64,000 nt of DNA from Pseudopyrenochaeta lycopersici (lineage: Eukaryota > Ascomycota > Dothideomycetes > Pleosporales > Pseudopyrenochaetaceae), in assembly GCA_003313425.1 (NCBI GenBank), contig NHZP01000010.1:1488001-1552000 (forward strand), in the 5' to 3' direction. A program made the position numbers and the translations under genes. The notes beneath the pieces were generated by a model. That model worked only from the letters and a program-made list of their open reading frames with translations. It made no database searches and was not told the origin of the DNA. Numbering within the stretch: the first letter of the stretch is position 1; each line of letters starts with the position of its first letter. This document shows positions 49,084-60,460 of the stretch, in pieces.

Positions 49084-49862
49084 TAAACTTCAATTACTTG
49101 AACTAATTTGGCTCGCTAATAGATCTAAGTTGAAAGTTAGAATAGTAGTAAGAGTTAACACTACTAATAACGTCGAAGCTTCATCTGAGACAATTGTTGA
49201 GTCTCTACTAATGTCTATTGGTAACAATAGTTCTAGCAATAGCCCTGTAATAGTGCAGAGCCCCACTATGCCAAAATGGCCAAAGGTACATTAATACTAG
49301 CTCAACTGCTAGTATCAGGCTCTGCATCTAATATATAGGTGAGCTGCAACGTTACCATCTTAGTATCCGTTACAAGCCCTAATAATAGATGCTTAGCAGG
49401 ATATCTAGCACGCGCTGCTTTAATATTTAGATACTAGCGGGATTCTTGCGGCTTAAAGTTTATCTTACTAAAGTTAAAATAGGCAAAAATTTAGGTTTAG
49501 AAGAAGATATTATAAAGCTTTAGATATAAATAACTGAAATAGTAAGTTTAGAGTTTTGTCTTTATGAGGGGGTGGCTAACTAAGAAAATAGGAGGTAATA
49601 GCGTAAGCTACGCTATTGTATATAGATCGATTGCTAAATCTACTATTTATCTGGATTCAGTTATCCAGAGCCATATTAGGATAGATCCTCCAAAGCTGCG
49701 TTATCTGTTTAATACGCTGGACATATGTTTAAGTATGTATCAAATCAGGGCAAAAGTATACAAAATCCTCCCTAATCCATTTGAGGGTTAAACCATATTT
49801 AAAGACTTTGCTATATAGCTAATGTATCCGATAATTCAACAAATTTCTATAGATAATTTGGG
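49084..49862. other. AT-rich transposon-derived DNA
   Basis: Probably the 5' part of the hAT fossil. It contains a third tRNA-head-like stretch on the minus strand (about 49250-49300). The 75-codon plus-strand frame at 49564-49791 has no recognisable domain and is not called. Confidence 0.4.
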
Positions 49863-51895
49863 TTATCCATTCTTGTGAACACCCCGAACAGGTTCCGTGA
49901 GATAGTAAGCTAAATCCCCACCTGTCATCTCCGGCTCAGTCCTTCCATTCCCAAGAAATTCAAATCGGTTAGCGCTCAGGTATTCGATCTCATAATCTTC
50001 CCATCGCGGTTCTTCTAGCAGCTCTCTAAAATGCACTGAAGAACCCGGCCATGGCCCCCAAACTTCTCCATCTGATTTGCCGTTCTTATACCTGCGTAGA
50101 GCATCAGTGCATATTCTCTGTCATTTGTACGATTGAAAAAGGCATCGCTAAGGTTTGCGATCGACGAATATAACGAGCATAGAGTGGTGCTTACCATGAT
50201 CGACAACTCGAGGTCCAAACCATGTCGTTCATTACGGCATCCTTGTATTGCTGGAACTCGTCGACAGCTGCGGGAATTGGATGAAGGGACTTGATATTCT
50301 GCCTTTGAATCTTGCGAACTGCTTCAAAGGCATATTTTAGTGTTGCCTCCAGGGAAGGTATGACGGAGCCGTTCGCTATTGGAAAGTTGGGTCCTCCGGC
50401 AACTGCGTTACGAAGAATTAGTGGGTAAAGAGCATAATAGGAGCGTATAAGTCCATACTAAAGTAGTTTGGAAATCCTGAGACTGCAATAGATAAGTAAG
50501 ACCGAGGTATATTGGCCCAGACATGTCTCAGATCTTTACCATGCTTGCCCCGGAGGTTGAAGGATGGACGGTAGCTCGTGTCAAAACCTGTAGCACAAAT
50601 GATGATATCGGCCTTTATTTTGCCGCCACTCTTGGTTATAACACTGTCAGAAGTGATCTTATCAATACTATCTCCGATAACAGTGACGTTGTCCTCAACC
50701 AAGGCTTCTAGGTAACCAACGCCTGGAGTGAGTCTAGAAGAGGTCAATACAGCACATATCATTGTTCAGTCTTTACTCACCTCCGGCAGCCGACTCCGAA
50801 CTTAGGAATCAATAATTCTGATAAGCCTTCTTTCTTGGAGAGAACAGCATGCATATCATGCGAACAATTCTTGAACAATTCCGTCTGTAAATCAGAATCC
50901 TTGTAATGCAATGCATAACCCTTGAGCATTGAAGTTTCGATCGCCTTTCGAACGTGGAGAAGTTTCTCCGGGTTATCGGCATATTGCTTCTTTTGTTCCT
51001 CTGTGTAACGCATCTCTGGATTTTCAGGGATGTGTTCAGACGCAAACTTGGGAGTAATCCAAGTTGGTGATCTGTTAATAGAGAAGAGATGTTTGACATC
51101 TGCAAGACCTCTCAGTTACGCAACTTCAATACCTATGTTTATTCTTACCTTTCTGTATTCTTGGGACGATTTGTATGGCAGATGATCCCGATCCTATCAC
51201 CACCACTGTTTTGTCTTTGAAGCTAACGGAGTTGTCCCAAATAGCGGAATGAAGCAAGGTTCCTTGGAAACTATTCAACCCGTTTACCTCGGGCCATTTC
51301 CATTTACTGTTCGAGAGTAAGCTTATATAGGAAAGGGAAGCTGGTTTAATCACGAACTTCAAAAATCCTCCAGCGTTGATCAGAACCTCAGCTTCATCCA
51401 CAATCATCTGTTTTGTGACAAGGTCTTCAACATTCAAGACCCACTTTCCTTTTACATCGCTCCAGACAGCCTCGTGCACCTGATGTCTTAACTTGAGGTA
51501 ATCAAAGACACCATATGCCTGAGCTCGGCCTTTGTAGAAATTGAAAATCTCCTCAGCCTCGACGTACATGCGTGACCAGTTCGGATTGCCCTCCCATGAA
51601 TACGTGTAATTGTGGGCAGGGATATCACAAGAGCAGCTATGACGGAATATTAGTCTCAACACAAACTTTGTGGCTTTTTACAGTACCCAGGGTATCTGTT
51701 CTCCAACCAGGTCCCTCCCACATCGTTGTTCTTCTCATACAACGTCAGTGAGACCGGTTGGCTTCCTAGGACCTCTTTGAAGAGTTTGACAGCTGCGATA
51801 CCCGAGATCCCAGCACCGACTACAACAACTCGTACAGGTCGAGGCTGTCCGATCCAGTGTTTCGAGTAATGATAAGGCTCAGAAGTAGACACCAT
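49863..51895 (-). CDS. Baeyer-Villiger-type flavin monooxygenase
   Basis: These enzymes use FAD, NADPH and O2 to insert oxygen next to a ketone, giving an ester or lactone. Seven exons (51895-51687, 51636-51358, 51306-51149, 51099-50781, 50733-50459, 50402-50195, 50091-49863) give 558 aa in frame with GT-AG introns of 47-103 bp. The first Rossmann motif is [13 protein letters not shown] near residues 22-34. [11 protein letters not shown] and [15 protein letters not shown] follow. The BVMO fingerprint FxGxxxHxxxW(P/D) is [12 protein letters not shown], then the NADPH motif [13 protein letters not shown] and the late [11 protein letters not shown]. It ends [21 protein letters not shown], as in fungal sterigmatocystin-type BVMOs. 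All key residues are intact. It is divergent from the cleavage oxygenase gene across 826 bp. Confidence 0.92.
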
Positions 51896-52721
51896 TGTCA
51901 GGGCGCAATTTTGAACAAATTGGTTAGGGTATGCAATATATTATCCAAAGCATGGGAAAAAGTTTATATGAGCGATCCCTCTGTGCTTATGTAGTGTTGC
52001 CTGTGTAGTAGCCATGCCTGCTTGAGCTAACCCACATCAGATGCAAGATCGAGCTATTCGGGCGTTCACCTTTCCAACAATTGATTAAGTATGCACATGA
52101 CAACAACTGAGACTTAGTGGCCTCATACCGCATGTTCTTTCCGGGCTCTGCGGGCCAGGGCCTTCGAACACCACAAGATTAGAACACCTAATGCTAACAT
52201 TAACGCTGCGCGCCACTAGCTGCAGGTCGATTAGTAAAGTGTGCGGATCTGACGTCAACTGCACCACACTTCGCATTGTGAAATTTTTAATCGGCTCTGC
52301 GGGGGACGCAAGTTTTGTCAATATGGTGGGGATTTTCCGAAGGGGATTTCCGATGTCAATCTCCACACAACATCAATCTATTAGACATGATTTGTCAGCT
52401 GATGGACCAATCGCATGCCCAGCATTGACAACCGGCCTAATGCAGGTCTTGTAACTCATGTTGCATCCAAAGACAGGTCGATAATGCTTTGAGCGTGGTA
52501 TTCTCCGGAAAACGGGTGTCTTAGTGCGGGGTATAATTGGGATGCTCTGACGGCAGTAAAACCACTTATCGAAATGCGGAGAAATAAAATATAAATATCT
52601 ACCACCGGCATTGACACGAAAGAGATATTAGTATGAGACACAACTTCAATCCAAGTCCTTTCTAAAACAAACTTAAGCTTTTTGCCTATTTTTTTTTCCT
52701 GAAAACCTCTTATAGTCGACT
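51896..52721. promoter_or_regulatory. divergent promoter region between BVMO and cleavage oxygenase
   Basis: An 826-bp shared upstream region, likely allowing joint control of both oxygenases. A CCG-N5-CGG arrangement at 52505-52515 (CCGGAAAACGG) is a possible Zn2Cys6 site, but chance occurrence cannot be ruled out. A T-run and pyrimidine-rich tract precede the ATG at 52722. Confidence 0.4.
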
Positions 52722-54311
52722 ATGGGAGACACAGTACCTAGAGCACTGGCTGGAAGCATGCAGGAAGCAAAATCGAGGTTGAAGTCGAACTGGCCGACAA
52801 CATCTGACCTTAGCGGCTCTTCAAATCCAGGTCGGTTTGAAGCTGAGGCTGGTAATCTCGTCGTCTATGGTCAAATTCCTGCACAGATCGATGGCACCTT
52901 TTACCGAGTCGGACCCGATCGCTATATGCGGAAGGAGAAAGCTGTTCCTATTGATGGGGATGGCTCAATTTCTGCTTTTCGCATCCACGAAAGCCGCATT
53001 GATTTCAAGATGAAATACGTCAAGACAGAGAAACTTCGGCTCGAAATACGTGCTGGGAAACCCCTTTTTGGTGCCTTCCAGAACCCATGGGATCGCCATC
53101 CTTGTATCAGAGCTGCCGTCGATTCGTCCGCGAACACCAACGTCATCTATTGGGCGAATCATCTCCTTGCACTGGAAGAAGTTGGAAATCCTTACCAAAT
53201 TGATCCAGACACTCTGGACACTATAGGCTATGATCCCTTTTATGATCAGGTCAAGTCCAAATCGTTCTCCGCTCACCCCCATGTTGATCCTTTCAGTGAA
53301 GAACTAGTCACATTCGGGTTCGCGGCGAAAGGAACCGGCTCTGATGATGTTATTACATGGTCTATTGGTAAGGATGGCAAAAAAACAGAAGAGTTTTGGG
53401 TCAAACAGCCATTTCCAACACTGATTCACGACTGTGGTGTCACGGAAAATTTCATTATCCTTATGTCTTGGCCATTTGGTCATGATATTGAGCGTATGAA
53501 GAAAGGCGAGCATCACTGGATGTACCGGTATGACCGACCAGCCCCTTTTATTGTCGTGCCTCGCAGGAAGGCATCCCCTCCTGCTGGCTGGGAGCATGGT
53601 GAAAGTCGAGTTTACTACTGGCACAATTGCGTCAACATTCACTCTGCGGGAGCGTGGGAAGAGAATGGGAAGTTGTATCTCGAGGCATCGAGAGTGCACG
53701 ACAATCACTTCCCTTTCTTCCCCGATCCTGAGGGGAAGGTCCCTTCGTCAACCCCTAAGGCGGATTTTGTCCGTTGGGAGATTGATCCTGCGAAACCTAG
53801 TGACTCTTGGCTTGGAGACCCAGAAGTCATAGTTGATATTCCATCAGAATTTCCACGTATAGACGAGCGATTCATGACCAGAAAGTACAAAATCATATTC
53901 ATGGCTGTTTTCTTGCAGAACGAGAACACATCATCCGACAACATCTACCATGGATTGAATGCGCTCGCCATGATCAACAAGGAGACTGGGGAAACGCAAT
54001 ATTTCTACCCTGGCAATCATGCGACGGTGCAAGAACCGACATTTATACCACGATCAGACGATGCGCCTGAAGGCGACGGCTGGATTATGTCGGTGGTGGA
54101 CCAACCAGATGCTCGTGGGACTGAACTAGTTTTCATCGACACCAAGGACTTCAGCAATCCGATTGCAATTGCAGAGCTTCCATTCCACGTGAAATCGCAA
54201 ATTCATGGGAATTGGGTAGACACAAAAACAATAGGCACAAGGAAGCCGCTTACCTATTTCCCAGAAGGCGAAATCAAGCTTTTCAACAAAGGGCCATTAG
54301 AACCTCTCTAA
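52722..54311 (+). CDS. carotenoid/stilbene cleavage oxygenase (RPE65/CCD family)
   Basis: A single-exon gene of 529 aa, the usual length of fungal members. The family uses a non-heme Fe(II) held by four His to cleave a C=C bond in carotenoids, stilbenes or related phenylpropenes. All four His blocks are present: SAHPHVDP (His185), LIHDCGVTENF (His236), YWHNCVNIHSAGAW (His301) and QIHGNWVD (His495). IDGTFYRVGPDRY and the IDGDGSISAFRI turn lie near the start, and EPTFIPRSDDAPEGDGWIMS near the end. No signal peptide or membrane anchor is seen, so it is probably cytosolic. The absence of carotenoid synthesis genes nearby, and the BVMO and hydrolase neighbours, make a stilbene/lignin-type or other aromatic alkene substrate as plausible as a carotenoid. 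Confidence 0.93.
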   Translation: MGDTVPRALAGSMQEAKSRLKSNWPTTSDLSGSSNPGRFEAEAGNLVVYGQIPAQIDGTFYRVGPDRYMRKEKAVPIDGDGSISAFRIHESRIDFKMKYVKTEKLRLEIRAGKPLFGAFQNPWDRHPCIRAAVDSSANTNVIYWANHLLALEEVGNPYQIDPDTLDTIGYDPFYDQVKSKSFSAHPHVDPFSEELVTFGFAAKGTGSDDVITWSIGKDGKKTEEFWVKQPFPTLIHDCGVTENFIILMSWPFGHDIERMKKGEHHWMYRYDRPAPFIVVPRRKASPPAGWEHGESRVYYWHNCVNIHSAGAWEENGKLYLEASRVHDNHFPFFPDPEGKVPSSTPKADFVRWEIDPAKPSDSWLGDPEVIVDIPSEFPRIDERFMTRKYKIIFMAVFLQNENTSSDNIYHGLNALAMINKETGETQYFYPGNHATVQEPTFIPRSDDAPEGDGWIMSVVDQPDARGTELVFIDTKDFSNPIAIAELPFHVKSQIHGNWVDTKTIGTRKPLTYFPEGEIKLFNKGPLEPL

Positions 54312-55792
54312 GGTTGAAGTACAATGTTTGCAGTCGGGGGTAGGCGGCTCAGTAGTCAAATAGACGTGAACGTGCATCACTGGCTAAAAGAATCTGTCAA
54401 CTATATTGTAGATATTCGCTTCTGCATATGACTTGCATTCAACTGCTAGAAATGCATTTTCAAATATTTAGGCTGAGAGACTTATCGCGTTGGAATCATG
54501 GTATTAGCACACAAGTCCAGTTTCTCAGTATCTCGTTCATAAATACTTAGATGTGCTCGAAGAGGACATGGCTGCTTTAGTGCAATCTGAAAGCCGTACT
54601 TGTAAATCACATAGCGCGCAAATTAAGGCCATCCACTCGTATCTAGCTCTATGTACTAATAATAGCCCGACTACTAGCTATTCGAACTATACACAGGAAC
54701 TTTGCACGGTACTACTAGAAGTTTAAGCACTCGGACGCCAATCTATGATTCAAGTGCGGCCGGGCCAAGGTACTAGAGCACATCGTCCTCATTCATGGCA
54801 TTCAGTAAATGGCCGCGCCGACCAATCACCTATCCAACAAATCAGATAGAGAGGATTAGGGATCTAGCTGAGCTGGTACTACAACCACATGTCGCTGCTC
54901 GAGCTAATAGAATTCTACCCCAAAATCTGCACAAGGTAGCACACAAAGTCTTTGCAATCCTAGACACAGCAGTAGGCAGCCGCAAGTGACTGCCTAGACT
55001 TCTCGCTAAATCAGCGCACCTACTGCTATTGAACCCGCTAGGTGTCCTGGAATTCTACCGCATAGTAAAGGGGCCGCTGCGAAGGCTACCGTACCCACAA
55101 AATCAATGAATCATCGTCTCTTCTCCCCGTCCCCCGTCTCCACCCCTTCCCTCCTATGAGCCAAGAGCTCCTATATACGAAAAAAGGGAAAGCCTATACG
55201 AAGCAACAACTAGCGATATTCACCCGGCGGGATACATAGCACAAAAGGGCACTGTTGCTATGCTAAACTAGGACTAAAATATCAAAATTTAGGCCTAAAT
55301 TAATAATGCCGTGCGAGTAATAAGCATTGAGGTTTCGTAACGTTCCCTTTACGAAGAACCGAAAGTTTCGGCATGTGGGGCAATCAATTCTGACGATCGA
55401 GAGTGGAGATTTCGGACATGCCCCTCCATCGGAAATGCTCCTCTACTAGCTTAGCCTGCACCGACCAAATATTTCGGTTCCTGCTTTGGCTCATCGCGAA
55501 TTCCCCTTCAAAGAGGAGGGTCTAATAATCAAACTAACACTTTAGTGGATAGCGATACTCCTAACAATAGTGTCGAATATGGTTCACGTTATCGCTTCTG
55601 AAGCTGTGCGACTTCCAGATCGATCCCTAGCCTGCAAATCCACATGCATCTACTACCTGCACATTCTTGACGATTAGAGTATATATTTTCCATATAACTG
55701 ACATTCCCTACTGGAATCTTCAACTCAATTTCACATATCAACCAAGAAGCTATAAGATATCCATTTCAAGATCTCCACGAACTATTTTTAAC
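54312..55792. other. intergenic region, no gene supported
   Basis: A plus-strand frame at 54795-54989 reads like protein (helical, Arg/Leu-rich), but no domain is recognised and the flanks give no gene structure. The right end is the promoter of the alpha/beta hydrolase gene. Confidence 0.45.
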
Positions 55793-56755
55793 ATGCCTTT
55801 CAAAATCGACCCAGAGTTCGCAGAGGCAACCGAGCCTATTGCTCGGATCCTCGCCTCAGCCACGAAGGCTCCTGCCTTCGATGTTGAATCTAGAGTCCAG
55901 GGCATGGCAGCACTTGGGTCTATGGCTCCTCCACAGCCATTAGCCCAAGGAGTCGAAGCCACCGAATATTGGTTTTCTTCGGGCGATGGTACATCAATCA
56001 GACTGCAGCGTCTATCTCCAGTTGTAGGAGAACAGGCGGGTGAAGCGGGGCCTTGTATAGTGCATTTCCATGGTGGTGGCTACTTCGGTGGGACCGTCGA
56101 GATGGTAACCCCATCTCTTTCCTATTTAGTCGCTGCAACTGGTGTGAAACTATTCTCCGTGGATTATCGACTTGCTCCCGTGCACCAACATCCAGTTCCC
56201 GTGGAGGATTGTTACGCAGCCTTAACTTGGGTGCTACAAAATGCAAAAAAATTCAACATAGATCCCAGTCGAATTGCAGTTATGGGAGAGAGCTCTGGAG
56301 GCGGCCTTGCCGCTGGTACCGCACTGTTGGCTCGAGACCGTGGCCTAATGCCACCTCTCGCCAAGCAAATCCTTGTCTATCCTATGCTAGACGACCGCTA
56401 TGACCGAGATCTTAGCAGCATATCAAAATATGTTATTTGGGACAGCGATGATAATAAGACTGGCTGGAAAGCATTATTAGGAGAGAAGTTTGGTACAAAT
56501 GAGGTGCCAGTTTATGCTGCACCCGGCCGAGTAGAGAACGTTGATGGTCTACCGTCTACTTATATGGATTTGGGATCTCTTGATTTGTTCCTAGAAGCGG
56601 ATCTCATCTATCTAACTAGACTCGCAGCTGCCAATATCGAGACAGAACTGCATGTGTACCCAGGTCTTCCTCATGCCTTTGAAGCTCTAGGCCCGGGGGT
56701 TCCAGCTACGATAAGAGCGTTTGAAAATCGAAAGCGCGCAATCCTAAGCTTGTGA
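55793..56755 (+). CDS. HSL-family alpha/beta hydrolase (esterase/lipase)
   Basis: 320 aa in one exon from the ATG at 55793. An upstream in-frame ATG at 55667 would add 42 residues without family similarity, so the downstream start is preferred. The oxyanion motif HFHGGGYFGG is near residues 89-98. The nucleophile GESSGG has catalytic Ser167, DYRLAPVHQHPVPVEDCYAAL lies between them, an Asp follows in SLDLFLEAD, and the catalytic His is His294 in GLPHAFE. This is the hormone-sensitive-lipase/carboxylesterase group acting on short-chain esters. Placed beside the cleavage oxygenase and BVMO, it may open esters or lactones they form; that link is inference. Confidence 0.9.
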   Translation: MPFKIDPEFAEATEPIARILASATKAPAFDVESRVQGMAALGSMAPPQPLAQGVEATEYWFSSGDGTSIRLQRLSPVVGEQAGEAGPCIVHFHGGGYFGGTVEMVTPSLSYLVAATGVKLFSVDYRLAPVHQHPVPVEDCYAALTWVLQNAKKFNIDPSRIAVMGESSGGGLAAGTALLARDRGLMPPLAKQILVYPMLDDRYDRDLSSISKYVIWDSDDNKTGWKALLGEKFGTNEVPVYAAPGRVENVDGLPSTYMDLGSLDLFLEADLIYLTRLAAANIETELHVYPGLPHAFEALGPGVPATIRAFENRKRAILSL

Positions 56756-56874
56756 TTAAGAGGCCCTACTATAGAGCTAGAATATTTAATACACAATATA
56801 GATCAAAATCTATAACGTACCTTATAGGTAACCTACTTCCTGAGGAAAATATTGTAAGCTTAACCTACCTAATA
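56756..56874. other. short AT-rich flank
   Basis: The 3' flank of the hydrolase gene up to the TA target site of the mariner element. Confidence 0.4.
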
Positions 56875-58224
56875 CAGTACTAGGTCAAAAGTTTTGGTTG
56901 CCAAGCTCGCCCCGCCCATCACCAACAGCGCACCTGTATCACAACCACATAGAAAAATCGCCTCAAACGCGATAAATAGCTTGATTTTTTAAGTAGAGTA
57001 GATAGCTCGGTTATTAATACTTATTTGCCTGCCATATGCTTTTTTGCAGACATAAATTCTGCGTAGCATACTTAGAATTAGTAACTTAATAAGCCTGCTA
57101 GGTATACTCCTCTAGTATCTTTTTAAGGCCCTATAGAAGCTATCCTACTACTCTTTAGCTATATTATAGCTGTTATATTATAGACAGAATCTACTTATAC
57201 GCTTCTTAAGGTACTACTAAAGGTACTTAATTAGATTAAGATCTAGTAAGTAAGGTAGCTAGATAATAGTATGAATGCCTTGCTTAGCTAGCTACCTCCT
57301 TACCCTTCTTAATATATAGATGCGCGTATTATCTTACATAAAGAGCTGCGAATGCTAATAGCAAGGTAAGAGACCTTTTATTAAAGCATTAATGTAACTT
57401 TAACTAGAGTAGTTACCTCGTAGAGTATTTAAATCGCGCTCTATTATAATAAGCCTATTCCTCCTTAGCTACCCTTATTTATTAAGCTATATAGCGGCCT
57501 ATACTATCTACGCAGGTACCTTACTTATCTTAGTAAGAGTAATTATCTCTGTTTTCTATTTTTCCTATAGATATTAAAAGTACTACTCTTAGTTATAGCC
57601 TAAGCCCTTCTAAATTAAGCACTCGTCTAAGAACTTAAGTGTGCGGCGATACTACAGAAAATGTAAGTACCTCTAACAGAACGTACGCCGCTGCTTAGCA
57701 TAATCTATAGACAGATTTAGGCACTCCTTACAGCAATAATTAGTTAGGCCTTAGCTCTTAAGTGTCTAGTACAGTTTGCTGCGACTAGGTGGCTTTAAGG
57801 AGGTGCCTTCTAAGTTAACAACTACGCCTGCTTAAGCTAGGTCTGAGTACTTAATCTTTAGCTGCGCGCGCACTTTCTAATAGATAATCCTTTTTTAATA
57901 AGGTAATAGGATTAGAGGACGGCCAGCGCGAGGTGCCTCATCGCGTGTTGCGCGTTTTTTACCCAGTCTAATGGTAGTGCGGATGCAGTTAGGTGAACGC
58001 TTGAACTCAGCAACTAGCTCTGCAACTAAGACACCAGCCTTAGCTTTGGAGATAATTACTTGTCGCTGTAAGGGCGTTAAATTAGGCCCTCTACAGGTAT
58101 TTCCTGAGATTTCTGCGCCAAATTAACGATGTGGTGGCATTGTGGGTGGCAGTTGAAGAAAAAGGGTTGTGCGACGAGTGTCATGTGAGCTCGCTTAGCA
58201 ACCAAAACTTTTGACGCGTGACTG
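56875..58224 (-). mobile_element. Tc1/mariner-type DNA transposon, RIP-mutated
   Basis: The ends are inverted repeats sharing TCAAAAGTTTTGGTTGC (left about 56886-56902, right about 58198-58214). They start CAGT and are flanked by TA dinucleotides (56873-56874 and 58225-58226), the Tc1/mariner hallmark. Length is 1350 bp. The minus strand carries the transposase remnant starting at 58140. Confidence 0.88.
56990..58140 (-). pseudogene. Tc1/mariner transposase remnant
   Basis: From the ATG at 58140 about 90 codons are readable with one early TAA at codon 6. They have the look of the N-terminal DNA-binding HTH (GPNLTPLQRQVIISKAKAG, then RSPNCIRTTI). Farther along, near 57230-57300, QGIHTIIWLPYLLDLNLIKY is the mutated WPxxSPDLNPIE motif of the DDE domain. 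The first 250 bases of the frame are nearly clean while the rest is heavily mutated. Confidence 0.75.
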
Positions 58225-58809
58225 TATAAGGCCTATCTAATACAATACTCTTCTAAAAGTTTTGGCCGCGCACTTATAAGCTACCTAACTAATATTAAGC
58301 TAATAGCAGAGGCCTATATCGTGCTAAAATTAAGAACGTGCTACTGTAATATTGTAAACAACGCACTGTAACCTCGGATATAGGCCTAATACACAAAATA
58401 TTTCGCATAGCGTCAGGGTTTCTCCCTTCTATTTAGGAGGTAACTTATATATTATAATAAGTCTAATATAATATAAATACGCACTTAAATTAAAAACTCT
58501 CTTATATAAAGTTATTTAGTATACTTCTAAATTTATTACTAGTTATATAGTTTTAAGATAGTTATAACGTGTCCTACAAGCTATTAAAGATCTAATTAAG
58601 TAGTTATAATATAAAGTAACTAGTATTAACTAGTAATTCTTTAGAGTATTCTGTAGACAGGTAGTACTAGAGAGGGGGTTAAATATAGAAAGTATAAATA
58701 GTGTGCTGTTGCACAGGGTACCTAGGCAATCAGGTAATGATAGGTTTCCTTTGTAAGCGAAATTTAGTGATAAGACTTGGAGATGCGAGAGATCTTAACA
58801 TCATGCACC
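58225..58809. other. AT-rich mutated DNA
   Basis: No gene. A stretch near 58353-58380 (AACAACGCACTGTAACCTCGG) resembles 5067-5085 (AACAACGCGCTGTGACCTAGG), suggesting a shared repeat end. Confidence 0.4.
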
Positions 58810-59582
58810 TGTTAGATAGAATGCTCAAATGCGATGAGGTATGTTAATAGGTTTTTCATTGTATTGATCATTAAGTTCTTTGCTATTTTTGTCCTTTTTT
58901 ATGTAGTGTGTGTGTGCTAAGTAGTTACACCCGAGCTTTGTGCTATAATACAGTATCGCGTACAATCGCTGCTTATATCTAACATACCCCCTTAGCTTAG
59001 AAACCATTTTAAGCTAGACAAGAACTACTTCTATTGTCTTTTAGTAAATCTTAAGGTCGTGCACAAGAGCATTAATCGCTGTCTAGCTACGCTTGTTCAA
59101 TCTCTAGCTTCTTAATTTAGCTTTAGATCTCTTTAAGGCGTGCTACTATTATTTCTCTGCTTCCCATAAGTTCTACTAGGCCTATTTAGCTTAGAAACTG
59201 TGTCTATTTATTAGCTAGTAACGCCTTTATAAAGCTATTAGCTAGTATGTTAGCTAATTAGACATAGATAACCTAAATACTTCTTCTTAACACCTCCTAT
59301 CTTAGCTAATAATTATAAATGTTTACATGCTAGAGCTTAGTTTACAGTCGTAAGACTTTATTATTAATTAGCTAGATAGTTTAAGTGTTATCGCACTATA
59401 TTGTGATTATGTCCTTACGTAGATTAATTTATAGTTCCTTAAGTAGTCGTAATAGAAATATAGCTTCTTTTACTACTTATAAGAGCGTAAGAAGCTTAGC
59501 TTCTATAGTTAATATTATAACTATATCTTACTTACTTACTTTCTAAGTAATTAAACTACTAAATAACTTAATTATATATCCC
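58810..59582 (-). mobile_element. second, truncated Copia-1 copy (3' LTR plus RNase H end)
   Basis: The LTR at 58810-58984 (175 bp, short variant) is followed by DNA matching 13622-13976 and 14161-14392. The two parts join at the exact place where 13.98 kb carries a solo LTR. Similarity stops at about 59582, so the remaining element is missing. Strongly RIP-mutated. Confidence 0.85.
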
Positions 59583-59981
59583 AGGCCTTATAAACACCTA
59601 GAACTATAAGGTCTCCCTCTTTTTTCTTTTGCCCTGTGCGTTCGCTAATCTTACTAAATAGAAAGAGGATACCTAGAAGAATGCGTCCCCCCCTTATTTC
59701 CTTAACTAAACCGTTCTTAGCTAGTTCTCTAACCTAGATTAGCTAGTACCTACGCGTAACGCGTTAGAGTATAAATTATATTCCTAGACGCGTTCTATAT
59801 AATAGAATAAATAAGAGTAAAAGTATAGTATGCCTACAACGTAGTAGAGAGAGCTGCTCGCAGCCTACTAAGGCCTTAACTTAAACCTACTAGTAGAGGT
59901 CCCTCTCTCTTAACTAAACAGCCTGCCTATCGCGGAGCTAGGTTCCCCTTAGGACGAATTTCTCTGCTATAATTACGTTAC

Positions 59982-60176
<195 letters not shown>

Positions 60177-60382
60177 CAAGCGCTGCGGCTTTCTAAGCAT
60201 AAGCTGTAAGTGTATACAGAAATATATAAATAAGCAGCACAGTATAAAGCTTACACGCTAGTCCTCTGTCTCTACAACCTTGCATACTAGGAGCACGCTA
60301 CGCAGCTATAGAGGCTAGTTAAGATACAGACTTTTTTCCGTGAACGGCGCTACGTCTAGTACTTTGTAGTACAGGCAGAGGT

Positions 60383-60460
60383 ACAGGAGTAGGCACAGGA
60401 GTAGGCACAGGAGTAGGCACAGGAGCAGGCACATAAGCAGGCACAGGAGCAGACGCAGGA
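60383..60460 (+). repeat. 12-bp tandem repeat encoding Gln-Glu-Gln-Ala
   Basis: Several copies of CAGGAGTAGGCA and close variants (CAGGAGCAGGCA). In the gene phase they read Gln-Glu-Gln-Ala with TAG in place of the third codon CAG. Confidence 0.8.
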
